This document shows, piece by piece, positions 14,101 to 29,100 of a stretch of 64,000 nucleotides of DNA; within the stretch, counting starts at the first letter, position 1, and each line of letters opens with the position of its first letter. The notes below the pieces were generated by a model, which did not search any database, had not been told where the DNA came from, and saw only the letters and a program-made list of their open reading frames with translations. The DNA lies in NCBI GenBank assembly GCA_012934845.2, contig WNNJ02002504.1:36290-100289 (forward strand), written 5' to 3'. A program made the translations under genes and the position numbers. The stretch is from Pomphorhynchus laevis. Lineage: Eukaryota > Acanthocephala > Palaeacanthocephala > Echinorhynchida > Pomphorhynchidae.

Positions 14101-17100
14101 CACTCTTTTCGCCATTATAAAAATTTAATGATTGGAATTAAGATGAAAGAAATTTAAATGACTTATTATTTCCACAAATAAATTGTAGCATCTATGAAAA
14201 TTGGATCAAACTTAATATCAAATTGCAATTTATTTGATTATTGTTTTCTTGGGTCAAGAAAACAATAATGTTTACATTGCCTGTAACAGAGGATTTGAAT
14301 TCTTCCAGCAATTTAAATACCCAACTCTGATTTAGTGTTTAGTTTGTACATCTTAGCATAGCATAACATTCATTAAAATTTTAAGAAGCTTTATCTGATT
14401 TCGATATTCACGTATTCAATACATTTAATCTTCAATGTCACTATTCAAAATTCGATAATCCGAAACACTTTCCCGCTTCTGATTTGCCAAGACAGTTGAA
14501 TATAAATGCATCATATATGTGTAATATATGCACATATTAAAAATATAATTTGCTTAATAAAGGTTTTCATAATGAAATAGTTTAATTCTAATATTCGAAA
14601 GCTAAATACATTAACGCTTTTACCGACAGACAATGGCAGTCGATCGACAGTCACTAATTATCGACAAACAGTGTGATAAAAAGATGCAATCATTTTAATA
14701 GTATAGTAGATTTGAAAATAAAAAATAAAATAAATTGGATAAATTAGTATTATTAAGCTAAATGTAGTTAAAATTCCTAAATGGTATTTCTTTAAATAAA
14801 TGAGTGAAATAAAGGATTAAAAGATATTATAAAGTTACTTATTCGGTAAAAGTCCACAATATTCAAGGACGACATTCGGAACTTAGAATTAAATTTCCGA
14901 CGTAATTAAATGCTGATTAGATAATATTGATTAAAAATATATTTAGATTATATAAAAAATTATATAATTAGATTATATTTATATTATAAAAAATATATTA
15001 ATAATATATTAACATTAACATATTCAAATAAATATTTATTTTAATATATGAAGCCTAATATGAATATGATTTAAAAATATGAATAAACAATTAGTAAGCA
15101 ATATGCCTGAACAAAACGGTAATCAATTTTCTAGATTAATAAAATGTGATATTATTTTAATAACCGTTTTTAATTAAAATCATTATAAGTTAAAGGCAAG
15201 GAAACATAAAAATCTGATGAATTTTTGATATTTCGGTGGTCCTACTGCACACTATCTTCAAAATATAAAAAAACAATATACAATAAAAAATTATAGCTAA
15301 TAGTAACATGTAAATGCTATCGGTAGTCGTTTTGTAGGTGTAGATCAAACAGAGAAAAAATTGGTGCGAGTTTTGTGGTTAAGAAACAGTATGAGTTCCG
15401 CTTTATTGCAATATAAGAGTTTTCTTTCATTATGATTAATATACGAAGCTTCAATAATCTTTGTTTTAGTGGAATTAGACTCTTTATCTCGCAAGCACGA
15501 GATATTCTTAACATCGAGAAGGTGATTATGTGAGCGCACGTAATTCGATATGATACAAGCAGGTGTTTTCAGGTTTTGTATGGCTTTCCTCGTAGTATAC
15601 GATTGTTCTTTTAAAGATGACGTTTTTGAAGAGGTCTACCGATTTGACCGACGTAATACTTTCCACAATCATAGCAAGGAGTGTGTATATCTCGCCTACC
15701 TAAAGGAATTTAGGTTTAACCTTAAATAAGTTGGGCAGTCGTGGCAAAGATTTTGTATACGTTTTAACAACACAATTTTCTATCCTTTAATATTTAGAAT
15801 TAACAGAAGGAATTTCTATATATTTGTGTTGTGATACCTTTTGATGGGATTTTATTAATAGATCGATATGCACAATAAAAGGATCTCTTTATTATTCGTG
15901 GAAGAAAGTTTGCATTAAGTAAAGTATATAATTTCATTGTCAAAACGACTTGAGTTAGAACAATAGCGTAATGCACTCAAATCTATTAACGTAGCCTGCG
16001 ATATTTTCCAGCTGACAGGAGAGGCTGAAAACCAATTAGTAATAGTGTAAGGGATTCGTTTTCTAAACACAGTTGTATTAAGAACATCAATAGAACGTAA
16101 GACTTTCACATCCAGGCAGATGTTATAGTCCTTCAGGAGACGCGGTCTATCCGTATCCCTCAGGACATTACTCGATTTATCCCTCAGCATATATACACCC
16201 ACTTCACTCCGTATATAGCCCCTCCTCACTCATCTTCATCCCAAGGTCTTTTAACCTTAGTTAAATGCTCCCTAAGATCTTCCCTCCTTCTTAACTATTC
16301 TTGTCCAGCCCTATCTTGTTTAGCTATATCACTTCGTAAGAACGGTAAACGCATCAGCATAGCCAATATTTATATACGGCCAAGAGAAATTCACAAGAAC
16401 CGCGACCTCCTGGATCATATATTAGGTAGTGGCTATGACATGTTACTTGGTGGCTTCAACGACAGAACTGGTCGTTGGATTAATGCAGCAAACCGCAGAG
16501 CCAGGAACGACTATCTTATTCACAAACCACCATCCCCCACCTTTCATTGCTCAACAACTAATTCACTCCTCGACATATTACTGCTACATAAGAAGTGGTT
16601 GTTGAAACCCATCTGTACTGAGCAGTCGCGCCAACAACAGACCACCTCTCATGACCTAATTCGTTGGCGGTTAGAGGAAGATACGTTGCTTAGGAGAAGG
16701 TTCCACTTTGATCCCATCAGGGTGGCCTTCTTTCAAGCAGCTATCCAACACTTCCCCCGAATTGGGAATAAAAATTTGGCCGAATTAAATACCTACCTCT
16801 CTTCGCAAGTTACCGCGATACTATCGACTACCTATAAAGGTCGTATATATAATCCCACTCCAACAAAACTCAAGGTCTTAGCTAAAATGCTAAACCTTCA
16901 TAATCTCTCTGTTTCTACTATACAAGCACTCTCGAATGAATACTGGAGCACTAAATATAGGTTTCAGCTGAGCCGCGATAAGGCAAGCATTTCTCGCCTT
17001 AGCCCTTCTCAGTCCTCCTTCTGGAAGATATTCAAGAAAGAAAAGTTTGTCTGTTGGAAGGATATAGCATTAGGCTGGATAGGTAGAATAGGCCTTGATA

Positions 17101-20100
17101 AAGTTTTGGAGGAGTCACTATCCCTGCACAATTATGGAGCCACCCTATCACCCCAACCAATCCCGCCTTGGTGTGACTTTAGGAGTAGGGATTTGTCTGT
17201 TACAAATATCCTTAACTCATGGGGGTGCTCCAGGGCACCTCCAGAACACATGCGCCAATCCTCACTCGTGTTTGCCAGCTTTTGACAGACAGTCAGAGAA
17301 AGGAGGTCGCCATAACAATGCTATTAGCCTCTCCGTCCGACATTGCTGGAATAAACATCAGCCGTCGTGTTTTTTACCTAAAAAGAAGTCGATTTCATGT
17401 CCTAAAGATCTGCGACCCATTTCGATTCAAAACTCCCTCATCTCCATTTACGAATAAGCGCTTGCGCGTAAAATCCGTGATCATCGAAGTAGGCGAAATT
17501 TAATCCCACCAGGTTTTCATGGGTACGTAAAAGATCGCTCGGTCCATTCAGCAATAGGTGAAGTGGAGCAGTTTTGTCAAGATAACAGTCATCAGCTTGC
17601 TGTGGCTGTTTTTCTTGACTTCTCTGCTGCATTTGACCGCATTTCCATTCCCTTTGTTATCACTTCTCTCAGATCCCTTGGGTTGCCTGCGAGAATTGTT
17701 AATAGGGTGGAAATATTGTTATATACCAAGCGATTCTTCTATGAAGACGACCCTGATCCACGTCAGTTCTACCCTATTTCAGATGTGCCTCAAGGTTGCA
17801 CACTTTCCACAATCTTATATCTTGCTGCCTCCATTGAACTCTACAAAAAATTCAAACGCGATCAACATCTTGTGGTATACGCTGATACCACGATTATCTC
17901 GCGATTATCGAGCATTGTCCGCCTCGATTGGATTCTTCGGGGGGGGGGGGGTGGAAGACCCCGGGTGGTTTAGTCGAAAAGCGGCGTGTTGGATTGGCTG
18001 GGGGCTCAGATCCCGCTAGACCTGAGGCCTTCCAGATTGAAGAAGACTTTTATTCTCGATTGGTTAAATAACTTTTCCTTCTTGTATTTTTGATACATGT
18101 TTCTTTTTTCTTTTTTGCATAAAAAAGAAAAAAGATTTAAGAAAATCTTTATTTATTTATTTACATCCAGTAACGAAATGCCATCATCACTAGAAACATC
18201 AACGGTTCATTTCATATTAGAATCAATACTATTGAGTTGGCATTCTATAAGTTGCGCACTCATGTTTTGTTGATAAGTAAAAACAAAATAGTATATATCT
18301 CAATATACTAAGTAAATAAAGTATATATTACCTCAATAAAGTATATATTTTACCTCAATAAAGTATATACCCATCTAATATTTTTTCTGCGCATTTTAGA
18401 TTATTCTGAAGATAGTGTGCAGTAGGGTCACCAAAATATCAAATAAAAATTCATCAGATTTTAATGATTTTTGCCATACTGATAAGTATTATAATATTCA
18501 TTACCTGATTTGTGTTAGTAATCTGTGCAGTATCGTCGAATATTGCTATGAATGTGCATTAAATGTGTAATAAATGCCAATATTTTCAATCTAACCTATT
18601 GCGCTGTGTTGAAAAGGCTTTCCTTCCATACCGAAAGGTCCAAAATCAACATTAGAGTTTTTCCAATGAACGAGATATACAGGCAATTTATAAGAATCAC
18701 AAATTGGATTTTGTACATGAAACGGTAGCTTCAATAATGTGTTATCATTGATCTACGAAATGTAAAATCTGCAAAGGCATATTTAATTAGACGTGTTTTA
18801 ATATAAATTATTTATTAAATGCAAATATTAATAATATTAAATTAGTAGCTTAGAATGGCTAGATTGTCTTGACCAATTTACACGTTTGGATGTTAAGTTG
18901 GCAAAGTTAAAATTTATTTTGCTTGTATTTTAAGCCCTTAATAAACTTAAATGAAAAGATTAAGTACGGGTGAATCGTAGACAAAACTTAATTATGAGCA
19001 ATTTGTTTTGGCCGGATTTAAATGTTTCCTGCTTAAATGACTGATTTAAATGAATGTTACCTCAGTTATAATATAAAATTTTATAATATTAAATTATAAT
19101 ATTAAATTTTAAAAGTGATTTATATAATTTGTATATTAATTATTGATTAATATTAATCAATAATTAATTAATCTTATAAGTAATTAATTAATCTTATAAG
19201 TGAAAACTCATGCTTCGTTATGACAGAAAGACAATTAATGCGAAAATAAGAATTTATAAATTTTTGCACAATTATTTAAATCATATTTACAAATAAATAC
19301 TTGCTTAGTTGTATTTTCTATATGAATGATTATTATTATTTTTATTATTTCGGCTATTTTGTTTATTATTCTGAAATTATTAGGGCTCATTTGAAAATAA
19401 TATTCAATATTACGATATGATTTTCTTTGCAGTTTTTGATAATTTTTGACAACTAAAAACTTTTTAATTTTAGCCAATTAAAATCATAATAACTTTTCTA
19501 ATTAATTCAAATTTATATTAAATACATAATATAAAAATTCCTAGTAACAATTAATTTCAAATTCATTTTCATCCATATATTTTCATCCATATATTAAGTT
19601 ATATAAATTCTTTAAATGTTTAAATGATTTTATAAATTGATTGATCACTCATTTTTAAATTATATTTAATAAGTGGAGAGTAATTAATAATAATAGCCAG
19701 CTTGAATATTTATTCTAACATTTATTGTTCTAAGTATTTGTAATTAGTTGTATTTTAATGAGTCGAATGTTTTATTGAATTGCATAAATCACGATTAAGA
19801 TTACAAAATTCTAATTAAAATGAGCTACTAAATATCTAATATTCAAAATTCAAAAAAATTGAACATTAATATTTTTAATGTTTACTTAGTGAAAGAAATG
19901 TTACTAAACATCAACAAAAGTTCACTTAGAGTTACGTACAATCATTAAATGTTAAGTTATAAGATAACATTTATTAATTATTGATTGAACAATATATTAT
20001 ATATAATCCCGATCAATTAAAATAAATATATTCCTATTTACATACAACATATTATAATATAATCGATTGAACATTACGCGTTAATTGACTGAACATTATG

Positions 20101-23100
20101 TTAACTCATGATATACATATAAAATTTATATTAATTTAAAATAGACATTATATAAGTATCTTCTCGCAAATTTATAAAGGTCTTACGGAACCTTAAAAGT
20201 TCTATTAAATTACTCTATTATATTATTAGTTCTATATATTAGTTCTATCATATTTCTATATATAACTCTAGATTAATTACTACTCTATTTCAATTAATAT
20301 CTTTCTACAACATAATATATTGACAATCAAATTTTATTATCTTTTATTGATAAATCATTTATTTTTATAAATTCATTTGTTGAGACTTAAGAAACATATA
20401 TTTACTATAAGTCACATTTCACGACTTTTAAAATTACATTTACAGACTTCACATTATCGAGCATTTAAAACGAACAAACTCATGATAAAAAATCCACATT
20501 ACGTGGATTGATCGAATGCACAGAATATTTTATAATCTGATAATTATGCGTGATCTTTTATATAATAATAAATATATAATATTAAGTATAGAAGTATATA
20601 ATAATTTGTATATAAAGTATATAATTTGTATTATATAAGTATATAATCATTTGTATTATTATATAATAATACAAAGTATTATTTAAGTAGATACTTTAAT
20701 AGATATCTGTAGATTTATCATATAGATCAAAAAAGAAAAGGCTAAGCTTTAAATGAATGTTACCTCAGTTATAACTTCTTTGTATTGCTCGTAAACGATC
20801 GGGTGTAAGAAATTAAGAATAATAGCAGCACTAGATGACTGCAGATACTCTGGATTTTTTGTAAATACAGGCAAATCTTCACCCTATAAAATACATAATA
20901 TATAATTACTGTAAAATAAAATATGAATTTTTTCAAAAAATTACATTTTCCTTAGGACACCTTTAGCATTCACTTCACTTTGGACTTAAATGGATTATAT
21001 AAAGCAATACGATCTGCTAGCTCAACTGTTTTAAATTCATTTTGTTGGTAAGATCAAAACGTTCACATAAGCCTATTTGAGATTCGTGTTGTCATATGAT
21101 GAACTGTCTGAACTGTCAAATGTGTACCCCAAAAGATCTCACATTTTAAATGTGGGATCCTCCTCACTAATTTCAAAGACCCCACAATTGAACAGCAGAA
21201 GACCATTAGATTAACTAAAATACAACCCGAGAATGTGTAAAAACCCGAGAAAGATGTACCAACTTATTGTACCCGAGAATGAGAATTTCAAAAAACACGA
21301 ATAACAATCTACTGCAAATAAAATTAATACTGGGGAAAGCACATAACGATATAATTTACTGCAACTTACGTTACATGATAGATAAACAATATATCCAGTG
21401 GGTTCACCAATCCACGACTTTTGAATTTTCGTTAATCTTTGCCAATTTTCGTCGTACTTACGAAGTTCATTAATGTCATTATACAAATCCTAAACAGATT
21501 TGGTTCACACAGTTTTGCCGAATTAGGATAAATCGAAACCTTTGCAAAATGAGTTAGTCTTACAAACCACTGATGCAGGTATCTAGTTTCCACCTTGGCT
21601 CCAGATCGCCAAGCTATTCCATTCTCATCCACCTGCTCATCAGCCAGCACTGTCTTAGCAATGGGATCCCATTTGACGGCAGCCTTCAATGTGAAACATA
21701 AACTAAGAATACCTCCGGTTATTAAATTTAGATATTTATTCAAATAAAATGATTCAAAACAGCTATAACTAAATTAATTATATAATTAAATCGAATTTAA
21801 ACCAAAAGTTTACAAAAACTCTATTGATTTTCGACAAAACAATATAATGTGTAGCTTACAAGTTCAAACGTTTAAGTAAAAGTGTCTGTGGACATTAAAC
21901 ATACCCTTTTTTTATAAATCAAATTGTCTTCTAACAAATATAGAAATATTTGCTGAGTCCATTTGTAAAATGATGGATCACAAGTTGATAACTCCTATAT
22001 CATTTTATGGTTTATCATGTAAATAATAGAATATGTTACGAGATTCCAATCGAAAGAACAATTCAAAGATGTCAACTGCTTTCTCATGACTGTGATGTTA
22101 CTAAATACAATACAATCAAGTAGAAATCGAGAACATATAATTTATGAATTTATACCATACATATATACATGTAATTATGCCAACTCTAATCAAAATAGAT
22201 TTATGATCAAAATAAATTTCTAATCAAAATAAATATGAATTATAATTTTATGAAGATGCTAACAGAGGTTAGCGAAATATCATATAAAATTTTCCATTTT
22301 TTGATCCAGCTCCAATAATTCATTTATCAGTAATGGATCATTATCAACTATTTACAATCAAATATTTACAATATTTATTCTAAAATATTCAGGAACGATC
22401 AGGTGAAATTGAAGAACACAAATATTTTGATATTTTGCTAGTAACTACCATCATTTTCAGACACCAAGAAAGTTTCAAATGTCGGAAGATGCTAGTAGTT
22501 GCTAGAGAAATATCCAAAGTATTTTGTCTTTTAAGTTTACCTTATCGTTCCTAAATATTTTAAAATTTTAGTTAAGTATGGCTATATTTCTCATAAGCAT
22601 TTCTGTTGATTTAAATGTAACATTTAATATAAATTGAAATAATGACCTTATTAGTAAAGCATATTGCATGATACAACGCAATAAACGATTATTGCATATA
22701 AATGACTATTTACTAAAATTTGAAGTCACATAATTAATGAAATATAAAACCAAATTACTGTAAATATGTTGGGTTTATATAAAAGTATATTTTATCTACG
22801 AATTGTCATTAATATATCGCCTGTGAATCATGTACATTAACCGTCTTTATTAGATATGCAAAACGGTTCTAGCTAATTTATTTTTTTTATTTTTAGACAC
22901 ATGAAAGTTTACGATTCATATGTAAAATAATAATTCCGTTACATCTTTAGAAAATTAAATTGTAATTGTCTAAAGATGTAATTTTCTAAATATGCTAACA
23001 GAGGTTAGCGAAATGTCAATATGGTAATTTTCTGAAGATGCTAACATAGGTTAGCGAAATATCATATAAAATTTCCCCTTTTTTAATGCAGTTCCAATAA

Positions 23101-26100
23101 TTATTTATCAATAATGTATCATTATCAACTTTTAAAAAATATTTTAATGTTTATTAAAATTCTATTACCAAATATGGCTTCTGCTTCAAAATTATCAATA
23201 ATTTATCTTCGAAATCAGTTACGTTATTTTTATTTGAATCAAAATCATACAAAAACTGATGTGGCCGAGATATTTACGATAATCAGATAATTGAGTCTAC
23301 GTATTTTAAACTATTTATAAATTAGGAATAAATAATTATAGATAATAAATAATTATGGGAATAAATAATTATGACAAAATAAAAAAAATAATTAAAATAA
23401 ATAATTCAAATAAATCATTTGTAAAAATGATTATAATGCAACTTAAAACTACAAAATAACTTTCCTTTGTAAAAAGTCAAACAAGTAATATACTTTATAC
23501 CATATTAAATGACAAAAAGCGACAAAAATGCTTAACTTACTACTTTATAAAGAGTATTCACATTTTCAAATTTCTAATTAATAATGTTTAACAAACAAGT
23601 ACAATTAAATTAAGAATAGCAACGATTAGAAGCGCTTAACTAATCAGTATCGAATTATATTACCATCACTAAATATTTTTGTATTTAAAATCAATGATTA
23701 AATTAATTATGACATTACTGTTTAGTTACGAGACTATTTAAAATAAAAGATAAATAAGTTTTTGAAAACAGCTGCAATCATCACAAGATAAATTATAAAA
23801 CTACGCACTCAAATTCTAGCGTTTCATCAATATATATTAACAGAATTGGTTGCCTATTTTGTGACTAGAAAATTTGAATTGATTGCATTGAAATCAATAT
23901 TACTGATCATTTTTCATATTTTCTGAATAATTTAATTATTGGTTTAATTTATACAATTGTTTTAGTGAATAAAAATAATGCTAAATGGAAGTGAGTGGAT
24001 CAGACTGAAAAGATTCGCTCTATCAGATTTTATTATCTGATATTTTATATCAGTAATATGTTACTAAATATAATATAATAATTATATCAGTAATATTTAT
24101 TATGATATTTATTATTTTATTTTATATTTGACAGATTAAAAAATTTACTTTTTATTTCAAATGTCAGCACATTGCGAAATATGATCAATAGTGCATTATC
24201 AGTAAAATATAAAATATTTGAGCATCTCCAGTATTTGTTTTCCTCAAGTTTGACAAAATGTCTTTAGTATTTACTTATATCCTTGAGAAATGATCATTGG
24301 AATTAAAAAAATTTTACGCGTTGATTTACCAGTCTTCAAATAACAGAAAACTACAAACTTTCATTTCTTGACGTACTTTTATACAATAATAAAAAGCAGC
24401 TGAGGACCAAAAACATACCGAAAATCAGATGGACTTCGATCTTTCATTCAAGCTCTCAAATAAAAATAATGCTGATTGGAAATGAGTGTATCAGACTGAA
24501 AAGATCCGCTCTACAATGAGAAGTTAAGAAAAAACGTAATCGAACTAAAGAACCAGTTACTGGAGCGAGGATATACGTTTTGCCAGATAATGACACAAGT
24601 CAATCATAAGAAAACTTACACGAAAAAAAGCTACTTTGAACTACTATTAACTTACTACTAACCTTTAATACGTAAAATCAACAAAGATTTCACGTCAATT
24701 CTAAAATCGATTCATGCTAAATTCACTGACAAAGTACGACATCTATCAATAAAATTTATTCCATAATTGATCCTTTATTATTAATAAGCATTTCCGATCA
24801 CATTAAATTATCAATGCGTTGTGTCGATCATCAATCTCCGTCAATAATTATATCTAATTGATCTTTAAATTTTCTATCTATCAATGAATCATTTACATAA
24901 ATCAATTATTTTGCTCAATTGATAATTCCTTCTAGAGCATAAAGAAAAATAAATTTTAATTTTCAAAAACTGCTGCTTTTGCTATCGACTGACGAATACA
25001 TTTACACACTTTATTCACATTTTAAATAATATTGTATCTGATAATAAGATCAGCAGTTTTGAATTTATTTCTTTTAAATTTATAATAATATTTATTAATG
25101 TAACGATATTTATTAATTAATTTATTTTCGTTAAATTGCTTATGGATGTAATATTGTGCCTGTTGGTAAAATTTACATTTTTAGTAATTTCAATATCTTT
25201 CTTTAACGTAATATAATGATCATTTATATCTACTTTTATTGATCAATAATTTATTTTTATAAATTCATTTATAGAGTGTAAAATAACGTATATTTATTAC
25301 AAATGTTCGAAAGGTGATGTCTTCGTCATTTATACTATTATACGATATATTAAAATGAATTTATTCATTTTGTGTGCTATTTAAAATTCATAAAAATAAA
25401 ATAAATTATAAAAATATACTATTATAAAATTCCCCCGAATATTGAAATACTAAAGAATTCAAAAAATATTGCCTTTAAAAGGAAGTTAAATCAATATCCG
25501 GGTGGATATTGATTTCATGAAGAATTTATTAATGTTTGTCCCCGTAATAAATTCACTAAATTTTGATTTTAAAAAGAATTCACCAAATCAATATCCACCC
25601 GGGTGGATACTGTTTATAAATGTTTCACCTTCTTATTAGATAAATTATTATTTCAGGTTCACTCACATCATCTGAAACATTATTAACATAGTAGTTTATG
25701 TGGTTTTAGACTTATGGAATTTCTACGCATATGTACCTAACGGTGATAATGCCATTTTTTAAAATAATAAATTTATTTTCCTTAATTCTCTCCTAACAGT
25801 CATGAATGAAAATTTATTACTTAATATTTACCCTTTTGTCCACTCTTCTGACGAAATTCCTTTCTCTATAGCGGCATTTTCGGCAGGTAATCCGAATGAA
25901 TCCCATCCAATTGGAAAAACAACCTAAATGTAAAATCATTTTTATCAGTGTGCATATTCGAATAGATCATTAGTTCGCCAACAAAATGCGCAAACTAATA
26001 AATGACAAGCAGATAAATGAAATGTCGTTAGAATAATTGAAATTCGCGAATAGGTAAATTTTACCTGTTAAATAGTGAGCGTTGGTAATTAATGTATATG

Positions 26101-29100
26101 AACGTCGTGCTGAACTAACACGACTTGAAAAAATAGCAGAAGTCACGAACATAAGCAAAGTATAATTAAAAGCGTGATTATTAGTTTAAATTAAACTTTA
26201 CAAACAAAGTGCTTTATTAGTATAATCAATAAAGCAAATTGGACGCTTCCCTAAAGATATCTACATTTTTATCGATATTATCAACCAAAATATGCTGCTG
26301 ATTGTACATTTTTGGGTTCACTTTGTGCATTGCATCAACAACGATATTCGCACAATTAGTGCCATACGCAAAAATATCTCAATTAACACACTTAATAATA
26401 AAAGTTTGTAATTTTGGATCAATAAACACTAATTTATTTTTATATTTAGCTTGTCTGATGCGTGCATCTTTATAAACAAAAGTACATTTGAAAACGTTGT
26501 ATGCTTTGTTTCCGATTATGTTAGCAGCAGAAATAAAGTCCCTTTAGCAATGACTGATGTTCAACCATTTTTTATTTTGTAATATTGGATCAGGATCAAT
26601 AAACACTTATTTTTATATTCCATTAGCTGCTGGGAGCATCATAAGAAACAAATCATACAACTTGGTTGCAGTGATATGTTTTGTGTCTTATGATGCTACA
26701 TTAGATATTTCGAATTTCATCATAGTGCAATGACAAGCAACATCGGAAAATCAAAAGAACTCTCGAAAATGCAAACTTCTGAAAACACAAATGCGAAACT
26801 CAAGGTAAGCTCTCCCTCCTATAGCAAGGAGGGAGAGCTCTCCCCTGAGCCAAAACTAACGAACCTTATCTGTATTGATTTACTGAAGCCGTTAGTAGGA
26901 CATAAATTATTTGATACGTTTCTGAGAATATTCTCGGAGCAGTATGAAGGAATAGTGATCTTCAATTCTGTAAAATGCATGGAAATATCAGAATATCCTT
27001 CTGCTCATCTGGTTTGGTAAATGAATAGTTGGACTTCTTCAAAAAGAACATTACGGATTCAGGTTCGGTCTCGTTTAGACCGATACAAGCAACTCTAAAA
27101 ATTTCCAACATCTCAACATGTCTTTCTGATGCAGATATTATTGCACTTGAAAGTGACTATCATATTAAGAACATACGTCTCATCTCAGGGAAAAAATGGC
27201 TACCCTATTCCCGTGTCACTTTGTCATACGTCGGTCGACGATGCTTTATGCCTCACCAAATCAGCATGCAACCCCTTTACGGAACATAATTTATCATTTT
27301 TACTAATCGACACTGATGCCATCAATGAGGGCATTGGGCGTCTGGTTGTAGTCTCCCACGTACTTGTGGTGTACATGGGAATTTTGAAGAGCACTCAGGG
27401 AGATACGTCGAACGTCCACATTGCTCAAATTGCGGGGGATAACACCACGCATGATCACGCAAATGTAGCGTTTTCAAGCATCCAAGAGGATGCACTGTGT
27501 TACTCAAAGAAAACCGGCAAACTTCGCGGATGTATGTTCGTCGCAAAATATATCTAACAACAAATTGTCGACACAGATATCTTTAAACTCATTGATGTCA
27601 AGCATCAAGCTGCTATGGCTCAGATGGAAGGGATGATTCAGGGTCTTGTGTCTAAGTTCAATGAGATTTTGCACCCTACTTCATCCGTTATGACCACTAT
27701 CAGAAAAGGCCCAAAATCGAAAAAGAACTCTGGTTCGTTACAGAGCTTAGCTGCTCTCAAGTTGGCGTGTCAAAAATAATTATGGGAATTATCCGCCAAA
27801 TCTAAGGGAGATGAAGACAATGCCCGTGGGTAAGTGACATCACCTGTCATGACCGGAGGCGGAAAGGGTTATCTTTCCTCCTCCAGTTCCGGCTAGGTGG
27901 TGGGCGGCCCACTCCGGAATAACTAACGCAATATGAAGAATTCTAGAGCCTTTTTCACTGAATATTCTTCAGTGGAATTCGGGAGGTGCTTCCGCCATTA
28001 GGCTTCTATCTGATAGAGATGCAGATGTTAAGTCCTTAAAAAGACGCGGTCTATCAGTCTCCCTCAGGATATTATTCGATTTATCCCAAAGCACATAACC
28101 ACCCACTTTACTCCGTATAAAACCCATCCACACTTCTTTTCTTTACAAGGGCTCCTAACCCCTGAAAGAGCTCTTTAAGATCCTCCCTCTTACTAAACTA
28201 TTCTTGTCTAGCCCTCTCTTGTTTAGTTATATCACTTGTTAACAACTGTAAACGCATGAGCATAGCCAATGTCTACATCCGGTCAAGGGAAATTCACAAG
28301 AACCGTGACCTGCTGGATCGAATTTTAGGTAGCGGCTATGACATGTTACTCAGCGACTTCAACGACAGAACTGGCAGTTGAATTAATGCAGAACTTTGCA
28401 GTGCCAGGAACGACTATCTTATACAAAAACCACCAAACCCCACCTTTCATTGCTCTACAACAAATAGGATGTGGTTGTTAAAACCAATCTACACTGAGCA
28501 GTCGCGTCAACAGCTGACTACCTCTCATGATCTAATAGGCTAGCGGCTATAGGAGGATACGTTGCTTAGAAGGAGGTTTCACTTTGATCCTATCAGAGTG
28601 GCCTTCTTTCAGGCAGCTATCCAACTCTTCCTCAGAATAAGGAATGAGAGTTTGACCTAATTTAATTCTTACCTCTCTTCACAAGCTATCGTGATCTTTT
28701 CGACTACCTATATAGGTCGCATTTACAATTTCACTCTAACAAAACTTAAGGTCCTAGCAAAAATGCTACACCTTCCCAATCTCTCTGCTTCTTTACGGTA
28801 GGTTATTTCGAATGAATACTAGAGTTCTATGTATAGGCTCAAGCTGAGTAGAGACAGGACGAGTATTGCTCGTATTAATCCCTCTCATGCTTCCTTCAAG
28901 AAGATATTCAAGAAGGAGAAGTTTGTCTACTGGCGGGATAGGGCATCAAGTTAGATTGGTAGCGTTGGCCTTGATAGAGTTTTAGAGGAGTCACTAGCCC
29001 TACATAATTATAGAGTCACACTTTCCCCTGCCAATCCTGCATGGGGTGACTTCAGGATCAGGGACTTATCTGTTACGGATATCCTAAACTCCTGGGACCA

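Noticed and set aside
19235-19477. 80-codon minus-strand ORF
   Set aside because: Composition dominated by K, N and I with no splice context matching LARS2 and no motif.
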